From positions 841,244 to 905,243 of the forward strand of contig NW_027041831.1 in assembly GCF_033297395.1 (NCBI RefSeq): a stretch of 64,000 nucleotides of DNA, written 5' to 3'. The notes under the pieces were generated by a model that worked only from the letters and a program-made list of their open reading frames with translations, was not told the DNA's origin and made no database searches. Of this stretch, positions 33,415-44,653 are shown piece by piece. The position numbers and the translations under genes were made by a program. Position 1 is the stretch's first letter. Each line of letters opens with the position of its first letter. The stretch comes from Canariomyces notabilis. Its lineage: Eukaryota; Ascomycota; Sordariomycetes; Sordariales; Chaetomiaceae.

Positions 33415-33793
33415 AGGCTTGGCCGCAAGGGGAGGTTGTCGAGCCGTTAGCAGTGTCAAGGGCCTAGGGCATGTGCTGGCAATTAGTTCATCCTCATGAA
33501 TGGTCGTAAAGGTTGATATATAACAAAATGGTCAAGTTCTTTTGTCCTGTCCTCCTCAAGGCGGCACATTACCTTGCCAGTATACAACGGCACATCCGGG
33601 TATCGTGAATCGCAAATAAATCCCATACCTAGCCAACCGTTTCAGACATCCCGTCGTCCTAGAGAAACCCGTAATACCATGAAACCAATAACGCCGACTC
33701 CCTTGCAATGGTTGTGCTCGACCGGCCCTGCGTTTTAATCCTAGTACTGTACAGTCGCCGTTGTGGCGGATGCAGTATCGTTCCGGGGTCGTC
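33415..33793. other. Intergenic
   Basis: Convergent 3' regions of the NRPS-like gene and the membrane-protein gene. Nothing recognised. Confidence 0.5.
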
Positions 33794-35007
33794 TCAGTCG
33801 CTTATATTACCACGGCCGCGACCTTCCTCAGCCAAAATCGGATCCTGGCTTTCATGACTTTGCGACCGGGAGGGATCCGTAGCCAGCCGGCGACCCAGCT
33901 GTCCAAGGCTAATCTCTTCGTGCCTGCCGGTGACAGCTCGGTTTTCGTCGTCCCATTTCGACACCACTTCGACAGACCTTGACACCAGGATGTGGGGCTG
34001 AGACTGTCCTGCTCTTGGCGTCGAGTAGGGCTCGCCTCCCGGTGGCGGTGCGGAGAGCGAGAGCCCAATGCCTCCTCCACTGCCGCTCCCGTCCGAGAAC
34101 AGCGTCCCCATTCCGCCCCTCCCGCGCCTGCGCACCAGCTCGAGCAGCCGGTTCAGGATGGCAAACTCCACTTTGAGCTTGACACCATAAACGCACGGCT
34201 TGAAGGCGCCTTGCAAGTAGAAGAGGTCGGCGTACTGGACGCCCAGCAGGGAGATGTCGAGGGCGATAACGAGGCAGTTGGCCAGGACGAGATGCAGAAG
34301 GACTTGGTGCGTTTCCGGAGTGGCGCGTGCAGGGGCGGTCTCCTCTCCTGGCGTGGGCTCAACGGTATAGGGTTTGGAGAGCAGAGACGAGTTGCGTAAG
34401 TATTTGCGGGCTTGGAAGATGTACAGCAGTGACAGAGCTGTTTCCTGGACGAAGAAGACTGTGAGTTGAACGCGGTCCCAGGCCAAGTTGATGCGGAACA
34501 AGTCGGGGTTGATGCTTGTCGCTTGCTGTACATTTCCGACCTCGCGTCAGTAGCTGATCCCAGCACGGACAGACCAAATGGAAATCTGCTCACAGCAATG
34601 GTGCCCATGACAATGGTGGGCACGGAAAAGACGATCGAAGTGAAGATCAGGATGAACTTGATCCAGCTCAGCATCGTTCCGTACTGAGCGATCAAGTGCA
34701 GGCGCGAATACAGCAGCCAGCTCTGCGGAACCACCATGATGAACCATGTCAGGTAGATCATGGTGATGGACCCGCTGAGGTTGGTCCATATTCCATAGTC
34801 GGCGAGGATGATGAAGAGGGGTTGCAAAACGACGCCCCACGAGCAGAGCGCGGCGGACCAAAAATACAGGCCGCGACGGCGCTTGAAGAGCAAAAACAGA
34901 GTCGTGTTGATCTCGGCGCCAATGTACCATGAGATTCCCGTGAAGGCGGCGATGATCATGGACATGCGCAGGTCTTCCCGAAGCTCGTAGAGTCCATTGT
35001 CTGCCAT
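33794..35007 (-). CDS. Multi-span fungal integral membrane protein
   Basis: Exons 34594-35007 and 33794-34525 (68-nt intron) give 381 residues. About seven hydrophobic spans are visible in the first 260 residues, including MSMIIAAFTGISWYIGAEI, YFWSAALCSWGVVLQPLFII, MIYLTWFIMVVPQSWLLYS and FILIFTSIVFSVPTIVMGTI. The NPDLFRINLAWDRVQLTVFF word after the splice is typical of a large group of uncharacterised fungal plasma-membrane proteins. The C-terminal about 110 residues are hydrophilic and Gly/Ser/Arg-rich, a probable cytosolic tail. A receptor-like role is often suggested for such seven-span proteins but is not shown. It is convergent with the NRPS-like gene. Confidence 0.82.
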
Positions 35008-35962
35008 GATGCAGATGTGCAGTGCAGGGCCGGCACCGAGCCAAGAGCGCCAAAAAGGATGAGGCTATCACATCTGTGGAGGGGAGACGCGCAAGGACTT
35101 GCTGCTAACGAATTAGGGCATGGTGCAGGACGAGAAAGCTTCTTGCCAGCATCAGTTGGGGTCGAGGCTTGTAAAATGGCATGGGCGCAGGATGGAAAAT
35201 TGGCTGGCCATCGAGGCAAGGGAAACAAATCCGTCGATCTCGTGCATCCAATGTCTGCAATGCCACTCGACCGGGAAACTGGGCGGTAAAAATAGGATGT
35301 GCCAGCGATTGTGCAGATGTGTGGTGTGGTGCACGCAGTGCGACGGCAATGATTTGAGATAGGCAAATTCGACCCGAAATTCAACTGGCAATTGACGATT
35401 GGGAGTGCCGGCATGCCTCGCGCTTGCCTTCAATCGTTGCATGTGCATTTGTCGGTTTTTACACTAGTATTCCCGGGTTATCATTAGGTGATAACCCAGC
35501 CCCTGAAAGATAGCGCTACCAAATGTGGCTTAGTGCCTTGGGCGCCTACCGGATCATCGCTCACCTTCCCGATGGCTGCCTCCAGGAGTCGATCCCGCCG
35601 CAGGAAATATCGATTGTGGCTTGATGTTACGGGTACCACAGTAAGTATGGTACTATATCACATTGGATACTGAAAAAGGTTGATCCGATCGTCAATTGCA
35701 GGTTTGACTCTTCGTCCAAGAAAGGAATGTCCCATACACTGAAAACAAGCGATCGCTTGCACACGTCCTCGACTTCGTCGCACAACACACCACTCGTTTA
35801 AGCGCAGTACTACCCCGGAGTGGCAATTCGCCCGGCGGCGCAGCAGGCCCGCCTAGCCCGGGGATCAAAAATGCCGCGCCGCGGCTCTTGTGTTCCCACC
35901 AGGCCGGCGACAGGCATCCCCCAATAACCCTCCAATAAACAAGCCCCGCCATGATCCATCCA
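35008..35962. other. Intergenic
   Basis: No gene recognised between two minus-strand genes. Confidence 0.5.
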
Positions 35963-36433
35963 TCACTGTGACGATCCTGCCCCTCTCGGCTCCCACCCTG
36001 GCTTGGCCATTTCGAACCCCTCAAAAGTGAACGCGGGTGCCACGGAGCAGCCCACCAGGGTCCAGTCGCCCAGGCTCTGGGCGTGCTGCCATTCGCCTCT
36101 CTGGACCACGACGGCAGGGCGCTCTCCCTTCCAGAGATCCTTCCCCAGGATCACATTTCTCACGGGTTTTCCGTCATCCCACGACAGAGAAAGCTGCAAT
36201 GGCGCGCCGGCGTAGTGATGCCATACCTCGACGGCGTCGAGCACGCGGTGCCAGTGCGACATGCCGGCTTCGCCCTCCAGGAGGTAATAGATGCATGTGA
36301 GGTTGGAGCGCTCCTTGCCCTCGCTGGAGGACTTTGCTTCATCGCGGAAGGTCTCGATGAAATAGCCTTTCTCTGGGTGCGGGACGAGGTTCAGCTCTTT
36401 GATCACTTCTTGGGCTGTGCGATTGGACGTCAT
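35963..36433 (-). CDS. Cupin-fold protein, DUF985-like, cytosolic paralogue
   Basis: Single exon, 156 residues from ATG 36433 (MTSNRTAQEVIKELNL). Upstream in-frame sequence has no ATG. The cupin core is clear: HPEKGYFIETFRD, IYYLLEGEAGMSHWHRV, EVWHHYAGAPLQLSL and GEWQHAQSLGDWTLVGCSVAP, with His residues in SHWH and EVWHH placed as metal or ligand contacts of this small beta-barrel family. DUF985 proteins (yeast YML079w type) are structurally cupins with no settled function. There is no signal peptide. The closest relative I can see is the gene at 37581-38167, encoded head-to-head 1.15 kb away, which shares every one of these blocks. Confidence 0.88.
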   Translation of the reverse strand: MTSNRTAQEVIKELNLVPHPEKGYFIETFRDEAKSSSEGKERSNLTCIYYLLEGEAGMSHWHRVLDAVEVWHHYAGAPLQLSLSWDDGKPVRNVILGKDLWKGERPAVVVQRGEWQHAQSLGDWTLVGCSVAPAFTFEGFEMAKPGWEPRGAGSSQ

Positions 36434-37580
36434 CGTGGTCTGACTGCGTGGTGGGATTTTTGGCTTGGCTTGGATTGAATAAACGTGCAGGTTTGGCTTG
36501 ACTGTCGAGTGCAAACTGGAAGAAAAGGTGCGGGCAGTGGTGCTGAGCGACGGAATACGCTAACTCTAGGCAGTTTGGTCGCTCCTTCCCACTTCAAGTT
36601 TGCCATTTATGCCGGCAAGGCCACAGCAATCATCATTCCTGTTCATTCCCCTTCGTTCCAGCTGCAGCAGGAAAACTGAGCACTCGGTCCGTCGAAGGCG
36701 GTTGCACCACTTTTTTACGGTAATACAGCGTACGGACGTGTGCTCCGAGGGGGACATGATTGGCGTATGCGACGGCCTCGCGCTGCCGGGACCTTCGTAA
36801 ATCCATTCTGATGGCTGCGTTGCACCGTAACGTTACCCTCGGGTGGCGGGTACCGGAATCTCCCAGGCGGGAGGGGCCTCGGTCGCCGGTACGAGGTAGC
36901 ACTTCGCTCCGTGTCAACAAGTGGTATCACAAAAGGCCTTGGGATGCATCTGCATGCGCATTTTTACTTACTATTAAAGCTTGGCCCTACCGCCTCTTAG
37001 GGAGGGCAGTTGAATCGGCCTTGCCTTCTGCTCCCTCGCCGACTGTTTCCCGCTCATGATGAATGCAGCTGGTCGAACTGGTGGCAGGAAACCTTGATGA
37101 CAAAGCTGCTCGCAATACGGATATTTCCCCACCCATTCCCAAGCCTCTTCCTGCATAGCGGTGGCACGCCTCTTTATGAGGGGTATTCCCCACAGCCATG
37201 GACCACACGTTGCCCTTCTTGGAAAGGGGATAAATTCTCTCGGAAGAGCGCCCCTTGCAACAGGTTAGTTAGTTCGATCTTCAGCTAATGCAAATGGAGC
37301 GTAGTGGAGTGGTAAATATGAGCAGTTATTGCATTGCGCTCGGTTGACAATTCCCGTCCTGGACCAGCGGCGCACGGGAAGACCGCTGACTCGGCGAACA
37401 TGGGAGCGCTAAGCCGACAGGGGCGGCCAACAGGGCGCGCAATCACGTTGGGTCAGGTACAAGTACACTACAAAAGCACCACACCGCGCGCAAGTTGAGT
37501 GTTAGGGCTTTTCTACGCGATCCATCGTCAATCATAACATCCGTCTCGAACGATTCCGCGTTCCCATCAACCGGACGACA
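36434..37580. promoter_or_regulatory. Region between divergent cupin paralogues
   Basis: 1.15 kb upstream of both cupin genes. No conserved element found by eye; short open frames here are not coding in appearance. Confidence 0.45.
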
Positions 37581-38167
37581 ATGGCCAAAATAACGCTCCT
37601 GTCCTGCCTGCTGCCCCTGGCGCTGCTCAGCAGCCTGGTCCAGGGCGCGATCGCATCCAAGCCCGTCGAAAAGCGCTCAGCGCAGGAAGTCGTCGCACAG
37701 CTCGGCCTTGCCCCGAACCCGGAAAAGGGCTACTTCAAGGAGATCTTCCGGGATCCCCTCATGATCAACACCGGCAACGGCACCCGCTCCGCCAGCACGG
37801 CCATTTACTATCTGCTCGAGGGCTCGGCGGGCCAGTCGCTCTGGCACCGCATCGACGCCGCCGAGGTCTGGCACTACTATGCTGGCGCGCCCCTCAAGAT
37901 GTTCCTCTCGCACAACAATGGGACGGGTGTCCGCAATGTGGTGCTCGGCCCGGATGTCTTCAAGAGCCAGCAGCCTGCTGTGGTGATTGGCTCGTGGGAG
38001 TGGCAGAGCTGTAAGAGCACGGGGGATTGGACGCTTGTTGGAACGACTGGTGAGTTTGTGTCTTTCCACTTCAATAAGGACTATGGAAATGCTAACATGT
38101 GAAAGTCGCTCCCGCTTTCGATCCTGCTTTCTACGAGATTGCAGACGCCAACTGGAAGCCGACATAA
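37581..38167 (+). CDS. Cupin-fold protein, DUF985-like, secreted paralogue
   Basis: Exons 37581-38049 and 38106-38167 (56-nt intron) give 176 residues. The protein begins with a strong signal peptide, MAKITLLSCLLPLALLSSLVQG, followed by a short propeptide ending VEKR, a Kex2-type site. The cupin body is collinear with the neighbouring paralogue: AQEVVAQLGLAPNPEKGYF, IYYLLEGSAGQSLWHRI, EVWHYYAGAPLKM, WEWQSCKSTGDWTLVGTTVAP, ending DANWKPT. The intron sits just before the VAPAF segment and is absent from the other copy. A secreted DUF985 cupin is unusual in my experience. Ligand and role are unknown. Confidence 0.88.
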
Positions 38168-38874
38168 GCGTGTGTTAACTAGGTGTGGAACTGTTGGCGA
38201 TGGCTACTTGCTCTGTCTGTGGTATATAGTGTGCCTACTACTATATAAGCTTCTCGCTGTATATATATGTTCGAACCATTCGTATCTAGGATACCAGGTA
38301 TTTTCTCCACCTACTGTTGTCACTTGGTTAACTGCCCAGTAGTTGAGATGTTCATTGTTGCTAAAGTTTAGATAATTCTTTCTGAGTACTGACACCGACT
38401 GTTGGTGCCGCAACATCCGATTCAAGAGAGGTTCATGTCACTCAAGTGAGTCAAGTCCCATATCGAGTCCTGGCAGAAGTCTGGTAATACTGACGGTATG
38501 CCTTGGGTACTTAGTACAGGATATTGGGACTCTAAGCCCGTCAATACTGCACCTGCAGTCTCTGTCTGGAATTCCTATACTGTTGATATTGGTGATATCA
38601 CTTGGAAACCATGATCCCATGCCTTCTCGGCGGATGGACTAGACGTGATATCTCTTGCCACTAAATGACCATCAAGGTTGAAGCGCCAAGCTTGTATGAA
38701 ACTAACGCGAACTGGAAATGCTAGATTCTGAGCTTGAGAAGTACCTTTGGGGGAAAAGCGAGCGACTAGATACATGATCGTGTTCCTTGAAGTCAAACAC
38801 CCACATCTGAAGGCTCTTCCTGGTGGGCTCTGTTCAGGGATGCAAGACGAGAACGACAGCGTGCCAACCGAGTC
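38168..38874. other. Intergenic
   Basis: Convergent 3' regions. Nothing recognised. Confidence 0.5.
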
Positions 38875-40029
38875 CTAAGGGTTAAGCACCACGAGGTTAC
38901 CCAGACCCGGATCCGTCTCGATCTTGGCCACCGCCTGTTCCAGGTTGTCGATCGAGAACTCTGCGACAACCGGGAAAATCGAGTCCTTTCCAAGCTTCAA
39001 CACGCCTGTTTCGACCATCTTGATAACGCTCCTCACGTCCTCCCACTGGAACATGTACGAACCTTCAATCTTCAGGTTGCGGAACACAACATCCCTGTAC
39101 GAAATCGGCAAGCTCGGGTCCCCCCGGCCGCCCAGGAGGCAGATGCGGCCATAATTCTTCACAGCAGCCATGCAGCTGGCAATATGCGTCGAACCAACCA
39201 TGGCAGGCGACGAGACATCAGCCACAACATCCACGGGTCCATTCGCGAGCTTCTTGATGGCCTCCGTGTCTTGCTTGACGTCGCCGGTGGGCTGCAGCGT
39301 CTTGATCCTCGGGAAAAATTCCTTGATCTTCTGCAGGCGCTCGCCGTTGCGGCTCAGGGCAATGATATTTGCACCAATAGCATCTGCCAGCGCGACGGCG
39401 GCCACGCTGTAGTGGCCCGTCGCGGGCGAGATGACCACGGTTTCTCCCGCCCGCAGGTTGACGCGCCGATATCCAGCCTCGATCACGGCGAGGGAAGGAA
39501 TCACGACCAGCTCGGGAATGCTATAGCCCAACCCGCCCGCGGACGGACTGCCGCAGAGACGGGCTTCGTCCAGCGGGTGGATGTTCTCCAGCGGGACGCG
39601 GACGTACTCGGCGTAATGGCCGTTCCGCCAGTTGTCGGCGGCGAATTTTTTGGACGCAGGGCTGCCGCCGTCAAAGGTGCCCCAGAGAATTTGCACTCCG
39701 GTGCGATCGTCACGAGCGGTGACGAAGATGTCGACTATGGCGAGCTGGCCGACCGAAAAGGCCGTCGTGTCGGGGCCGGTCGCGGCAACACGCACCACGG
39801 CATGGCTGCCGGGGATGTATGGGTAGGGGTTGGTGAAATAGGGAGCCTTGCCGGTTGCTTTCAGGGTGTCGCGCCGGGATTGGTAGATGAAGGTGCTCAA
39901 GACCTTGGCGACGACGGTGCCGGGCTGGACTTCGGGCGTGGGAACCTGTTTAATGACCGCTCCGGCACCTGGGGCTTCGGCCACCCAGGCTTTCATGGAG
40001 GCGGGAATGCTCTGCGATGAGCTGGTCAT
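38875..40029 (-). CDS. MDR-superfamily alcohol dehydrogenase/quinone-oxidoreductase-like
   Basis: Single exon, 384 residues (MTSSSQSIPASMKAWVAEAP). A GroES-like N-terminal domain (PGTVVAKVLSTFIYQSRRDT, YPYIPGSHAVVRV) is followed by a Rossmann half with VVISPATGHYSVAAVALA and LADAIGANIIALSRN. The Cys/His zinc ligands of classical zinc ADHs are not evident, so a zinc-independent or atypical reductase is more likely. The cofactor loop is TGHYSVA rather than GxGxxG. This group in fungi includes isopropanol-dehydrogenase-like and stand-alone enoyl reductases. No direct link to a pathway is visible; the nearest genes are a cupin and a Zn2Cys6 regulator. Confidence 0.86.
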   Translation of the reverse strand: MTSSSQSIPASMKAWVAEAPGAGAVIKQVPTPEVQPGTVVAKVLSTFIYQSRRDTLKATGKAPYFTNPYPYIPGSHAVVRVAATGPDTTAFSVGQLAIVDIFVTARDDRTGVQILWGTFDGGSPASKKFAADNWRNGHYAEYVRVPLENIHPLDEARLCGSPSAGGLGYSIPELVVIPSLAVIEAGYRRVNLRAGETVVISPATGHYSVAAVALADAIGANIIALSRNGERLQKIKEFFPRIKTLQPTGDVKQDTEAIKKLANGPVDVVADVSSPAMVGSTHIASCMAAVKNYGRICLLGGRGDPSLPISYRDVVFRNLKIEGSYMFQWEDVRSVIKMVETGVLKLGKDSIFPVVAEFSIDNLEQAVAKIETDPGLGNLVVLNP

Positions 40030-40822
40030 TGTGATGTTGAGGGAGGATTGACTGAGTCGAGGAAGTGGTTTGAAGACGATCGGGATTTGGTTGCGTGTGG
40101 GATAAGTAGGCTGTCAGAGTGTAAGATAGGTAAAGGTTTGTGATAGTCGAGTTGACTGCTTGCCCCTTGGAGCATCGCAAGAAGGAAGTAACGGGGGATC
40201 GAAATGATCATATATCCTTGATGAACGGGCCATGACGATGAGGTGATGAACGGAAGTAAGGGGTAGGGACGGACTTAGGAGAGTCTACAGAATTAATGCC
40301 GAGTGAATAGAAGCAGAAGGAAGCAGGAAAGCTAACCTCCAGCGAGAGGCGAGTCAATATCATCTGGTTGATGTTTCGTGGTTGTGAAGTTGTGGACTGT
40401 GAATGCGAGACGAGGTTACTCTCTCCCGAGGCGGAATGCGAATCGGGGTTAGCGTGCGGGTCCATTTACGGAACCCTTAGATAACCCTGAGTCAACCCTT
40501 GAAAGAGCCGACCCGGTATAACGTCGCTATACCCGATGCGGAATACGAATTGGGGTTAGTGTCTTTCAACATGACGGTGATCCTTCTGCTTACTACACGT
40601 GTAGGCCCTTAGAGTGTAGACAACTTAATGATTGCAATCTATCACGTCTCGGGTCAAACTCCGAGTCAAGCCAGGCGTAACTCGTACCGCGAATACACAT
40701 TCCTCCCGTCCTTCCTTCGGTCTTAAGCCCATATTGATTACATCGTTACCTACCTTACCTTTGGTACCTTATCTTCCAACGCAGATCGAACTCAAAAAGG
40801 TAAACGAACTCGGGTCAGAACA
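40030..40822. promoter_or_regulatory. Divergent promoter region with a 31-bp direct repeat
   Basis: Between the MDR gene (minus) and the Zn2Cys6 gene (plus). It holds the direct repeat pair described at 40426-40563 and AT/TACCTTACC-rich DNA at 40740-40780. Confidence 0.5.
40426..40563 (+). repeat. Imperfect 31-bp direct repeat, 107 bp apart
   Basis: 40426-40456 and 40533-40563 share CCGAnGCGGAATnCGAATnG GGGTTAGnGTn with five mismatches. Three of the differences (C to T twice, G to A once) are transitions of the RIP type. Confidence 0.7.
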
Positions 40823-42278
40823 ATGTCACAGTCAACGGCCCTGACTCCCACAACTGGCCGTCGCACCTCGGCATTTGTACTCGACATGTCTCGTACAGAC
40901 TCGACATCGTCCGGCCGATCGCGAAGAGTGCACCGCAAGTCGAGATTAGGCTGTGCCAATTGCAAACTGCGCAGGGTCAAGGTACCAGAACCCCCAGACT
41001 CCCCATTTCTGTTCCTGGCCTTCCTGCTTTTCATCAATCACGATAGCTGACCTTGTGAGCAGTGTGACGAGTCAAAACCAGAGTGTAAACGATGTGCTGC
41101 TTTTGGTGTCGCGTGCTGTTACAAGCCTGGGCTCTCCGTAATGGAGCTGCCCTTTGTTAAGACCTTCAAGGTCGACACTGGGTACCTACCCCGACCTGTT
41201 ACTCAACCACCAATCACACTGCCACTCGCGCAAAAGGGGCGGGTGTATCAGATCCGTCCAACCGACATGGAGCTGCTTGCCAAGTTCCGGCGGATACCGA
41301 TAGCTACCAACCATCCCGAGGCTAGGGCCCTTGCCTTCCAGAATCTCATGGTGAACCTAGCGCATGTGGTTAGTTTCAACTCTTGCATCTTAGTATCTTA
41401 CAATTTGCTTGGGGGCTAACATTACCTACCTTAACCAGCACCCCTGGTTCATGCATACGATCCTTGCTGTAGTTCGCCTCTACAGCATGGACAATGACGG
41501 GCAAATGGATAGCCAGGACGCTGTCGCCCTTTCCTTTCACTTTGTCAACGGTATTTCCCTGTTCAACGCCAGACTCTCTCCACCCCCCCAAAATTCACTA
41601 GAGAAGGATGCCCTATGGGGGGCTGCCATGATGCTCGGTATGGCTGCATGCTCCGATACTCGGGAAATCTCTCCTGTGCAGCCTTGGCCGCTCACTCCAT
41701 CATCCGCCCAAAGCCTCAGCTGGCTGGGTGTAGTCACCCGAAAGACAGTCGTCCACCGGCTTGCAAATCCCTCCAGGCCTGATAGCATCTTCTGCAGCAT
41801 TCTCGCCGGCATGTTCTCGTCACTAGAGTACCCCAACAGCGTTGGCCAGGAGGAACCCAAGCTCCCGGGTCTTCCTCGCAAGCTGGTGTGGCTTTGCCGA
41901 CTGGACGAAACCTCCACCGTCGAGACCAATCCGTACCATGGACCGGCCACAGCCCTCGCCCGAGTCATGCCCCTGGAGTGCGGGCGTATGCAGATGGGGA
42001 AGTTCTTGCCGTTCCTTGGCAGCTTTGATGAGCGATTCCTCGACTTGCTGTTTAACAGGGACTCGTGCGCTCTTTTGCTCTTGGCGTACTTCTACGCAAA
42101 GGTCTGGTCGCCAGAGCAGTGGTGGATATACCGCCGCGCACGATACGAGGGCCCTGCCATATGCACGCTGCTGGAGAGTCGATTCGCTGGAGACCCGGAG
42201 CTCCTTGCGCTGCTCGACTTTCCAAAGGCGGCGTTTGCCTCGCCGGCTGCTACTAGACCCGCGACTTGCGCAGTCTGA
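40823..42278 (+). CDS. Zn2Cys6 transcription factor
   Basis: Exons 40823-40981, 41063-41368 and 41439-42278 give 434 residues. The binuclear zinc cluster is split by intron 1: CANCKLRRVK | CDESKPECKRCAAFGVAC, six cysteines with C-x2-C-x6-C-x6-C-x2-C-x6-C spacing, preceded by the basic GRSRRVHRKSRLG. The remainder has the short helical layout of sterol-regulator-like (UPC2/ECM22 type) fungal factors, with HPWFMHTILAVVRLYS and later LLLLAYFYAKVWSPEQWW. It is probably nuclear and may regulate neighbours such as the RTA1-like gene downstream or the divergent MDR gene. It is not the AflR-type regulator of the polyketide cluster, which is at the right edge. Confidence 0.9.
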
Positions 42279-42472
42279 GCGAGTGAGCATCATGTATCCG
42301 TGTCTTTTGCCTTCTCTTAGAGACTACTAGTACATTTATAAAGCAGACTGGACTTCCAATTAGATTAAGCCCGAGGCCAGGTTGCTTCCATACTCTGCCC
42401 ATATGCCCCGCTGCTTCGTGCATCCATCTCCTGCTTCTCCAATTGAGCCCAGTGCAAACTCTCGTGCGGCTC

Positions 42473-43763
42473 TTATCGACCAGGATATTCTTGGAGCTCC
42501 TGCTCGCTACTAGGATCCCCCGATGCCGAGTCCTTCTTTGCTTTGAAGACCAAGCCCGGGTGTCCAACCATAAGGCAATACACAGAAGCGAGAACCATAC
42601 TGTTTCGAGATCACTTATTCAGTCTCTCTTCCACAAGCAATAAGCGTAGCTGAAGATACTCACACTCCTTCCAATGCAATGAACAACCCTTCGTCACGGA
42701 TCAGCCCCTCGGATCTATACCCCTCATGCAGCTCGGCCAATCGGTACGCGCAGCGCGCAAGAATCAGCAAGATGGCCAATACCATGAAGCTAAAAAAGAG
42801 CTTCAGTCGGGTTGATGATCCATCGTGAGCCCTGTTTTTCCACCGCCCAGACCGGAAATATCGAATCAGGTAGTCGGCGAAGAAGAAGCAAAAGACAAGC
42901 ATGGTGAAGACCTGGAAACTTAGTCCAGCCAGCGCAAGGTCGACGCCCATCTGGCTCTGGCCGGATGTAGATGTGGACAGCCCGCCGCCGGCTGCTTGGA
43001 GAATCAAGGAGATAATATCACAGGTAATGAAGATGTAGTAGAATAGTGAGGGTTTGAAGCGGGACAGGTCCGGGGCGAAGTAGTTGATGCTGGGTAATAT
43101 GACGTGCGTTAGCGATTCGTATGAACATGCTCCCATCCACATGTGGAGTTCGGACAGGAACATGGGTAGTCAGTAATGTAGGACATACGAAAGAGCAAGG
43201 GTGATGTAGATGGCAGCACAGTAGTAGACCGGTCCTGTTGAGATGCAAACTGGATGCTGTTAGTAAATAGCAAGATCTAGTTATTTCCGAAAACATCAAC
43301 ACCATCAAACGAGAGAGATAGGGAATACAGCACAGGAAGAAGCGAGAAATATGAGCGGCACAACAGTGACAGCAACATAGCCAGCGACCATGATAGGAGT
43401 GAGAAAGCAGCTAAAAAAGCAAAGAAACTCACTAATCTGCATCATAAACGCAGCAAAATTAAACGGGTTATACCACATCATAACCCTCCCTGCATAGCCA
43501 ATAACAGCGTTCACAGCACCAATGTTCATACATGCCATGTACCACCATTGCTTCCACCGAATGCCGAGGTAGGTATGGATCAAGGCCGAGACTGTGAACA
43601 GCGCGATGAAGGAGACGTTGGCGGCAAGGGACGGTCGGTAACCGTACACGGAGATCTCCACGGGACATATCTCGAGTGTGCAGTTTGCTCTGGGCCCAAA
43701 GACTACCACGTATGGTGGCAGGGGCGGGACTCCTGGTGGGAGGGAATCGGATTCAGAGGACAT
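42473..43763 (-). CDS. RTA1-family membrane protein (lipid-translocating exporter family)
   Basis: Four exons (43433-43763, 43189-43249, 42664-43089, 42473-42599) join in phase to 314 residues. The ATG at 43763 gives MSSESDSLPPGVPPLPPYVV. Seven spans of the RTA1 type are seen: VSFIALFTVSALIHTYLGI, MACMNIGAVNAVIGYAGRVM, AFMMQIICISTGPVYYCAAI, FYYIFITCDIISLILQAAGGG, FQVFTMLVFCFFFADYLIRY, KLFFSFMVLAILLILARCAYR and the last span in EGVMVLASVYCLMVGHPG. The words LQAAGGG and RCAYRLAE...EG are family hallmarks. RTA1/RSB1 proteins are linked to export of sphingoid bases or resistance to toxic compounds. It lies next to the polyketide cluster and could provide self-protection, but the sequence does not show this. 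Confidence 0.9.
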
Positions 43764-44653
43764 CACAGGCTGCTTGTAGGTCGGGAGCAGGTCGGTTGGT
43801 GAGAGTCAGGGGGTGAGGGTGAGGGTGAGGCTGCGAGGAAAGGACGTAGGACTCGAGGAGCAACTTTGATGATTGACACAGTTGACTTTGCTGAGGTATA
43901 AACGGGTCACAGGTGCGTACAACAAACTTATATACTAGCACAGGTTTGAGACGCTGAAGGGCGAGCTGCCCCCGGTTGGACGGTTGGGGCATACATAATG
44001 GCAGCCAAGGAAAGCATACGTGTCCCCCTTAATTTCCATGATTTGGAGGTTAGCACAAGACATCTCAAATGCGGCATATTTGGCGTGGAATGCCATGAAT
44101 TGCTTGATGTTTTCTTGTCGCACATTTTACTCGCGACCCAGACTCAAGGGTGATGTCGTCAGCAAGTGAGCCGCGAGCATCGCCAAGGCGGCCAAGCTTC
44201 GCACTCGCACTCGCTTACCAGTCCTTATTCGGTCGTTCAGAACGGCCAACCTTTTTACGCTTGACATAAATCCAAAATGATACTCCGTACGTACGTAGGT
44301 ACCTACTGCTTGGAACTGCGCAGGCGGCGGCAGAACGTCCTAGATGCCCTCTTGATAAGTTGTCTCACTTTTCGTTCGCAAGCACCACTATTAACGATGT
44401 CGTCTCATCTCTATTACTAAAGAAATCTTAACGGTCTACCCAAGTCCAGTCCTGACGGCCACATAGAGGACGGGGGGATACCGATAGACAGCTGGACTGC
44501 TGGAGGAGAGAGCATATGCGACACAGAGCGAAGTGAAACAAGACAAGAAACCAGACAGAGTCAAGCATAAGAAGAGTAGGGTCTTAAACGAAAGACAGAC
44601 GAAAAAAAAAAAACTGGTAACTGTCAAGGTCAATATTGACACCCCTTAAATCT
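43764..44653. other. Intergenic; left border of the polyketide cluster
   Basis: No gene. A palindrome-rich word CGTACGTACGTAGGTACCTA lies at 44286-44305. An A-run (about 44604-44615) is just downstream of the PKS stop. Confidence 0.5.
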
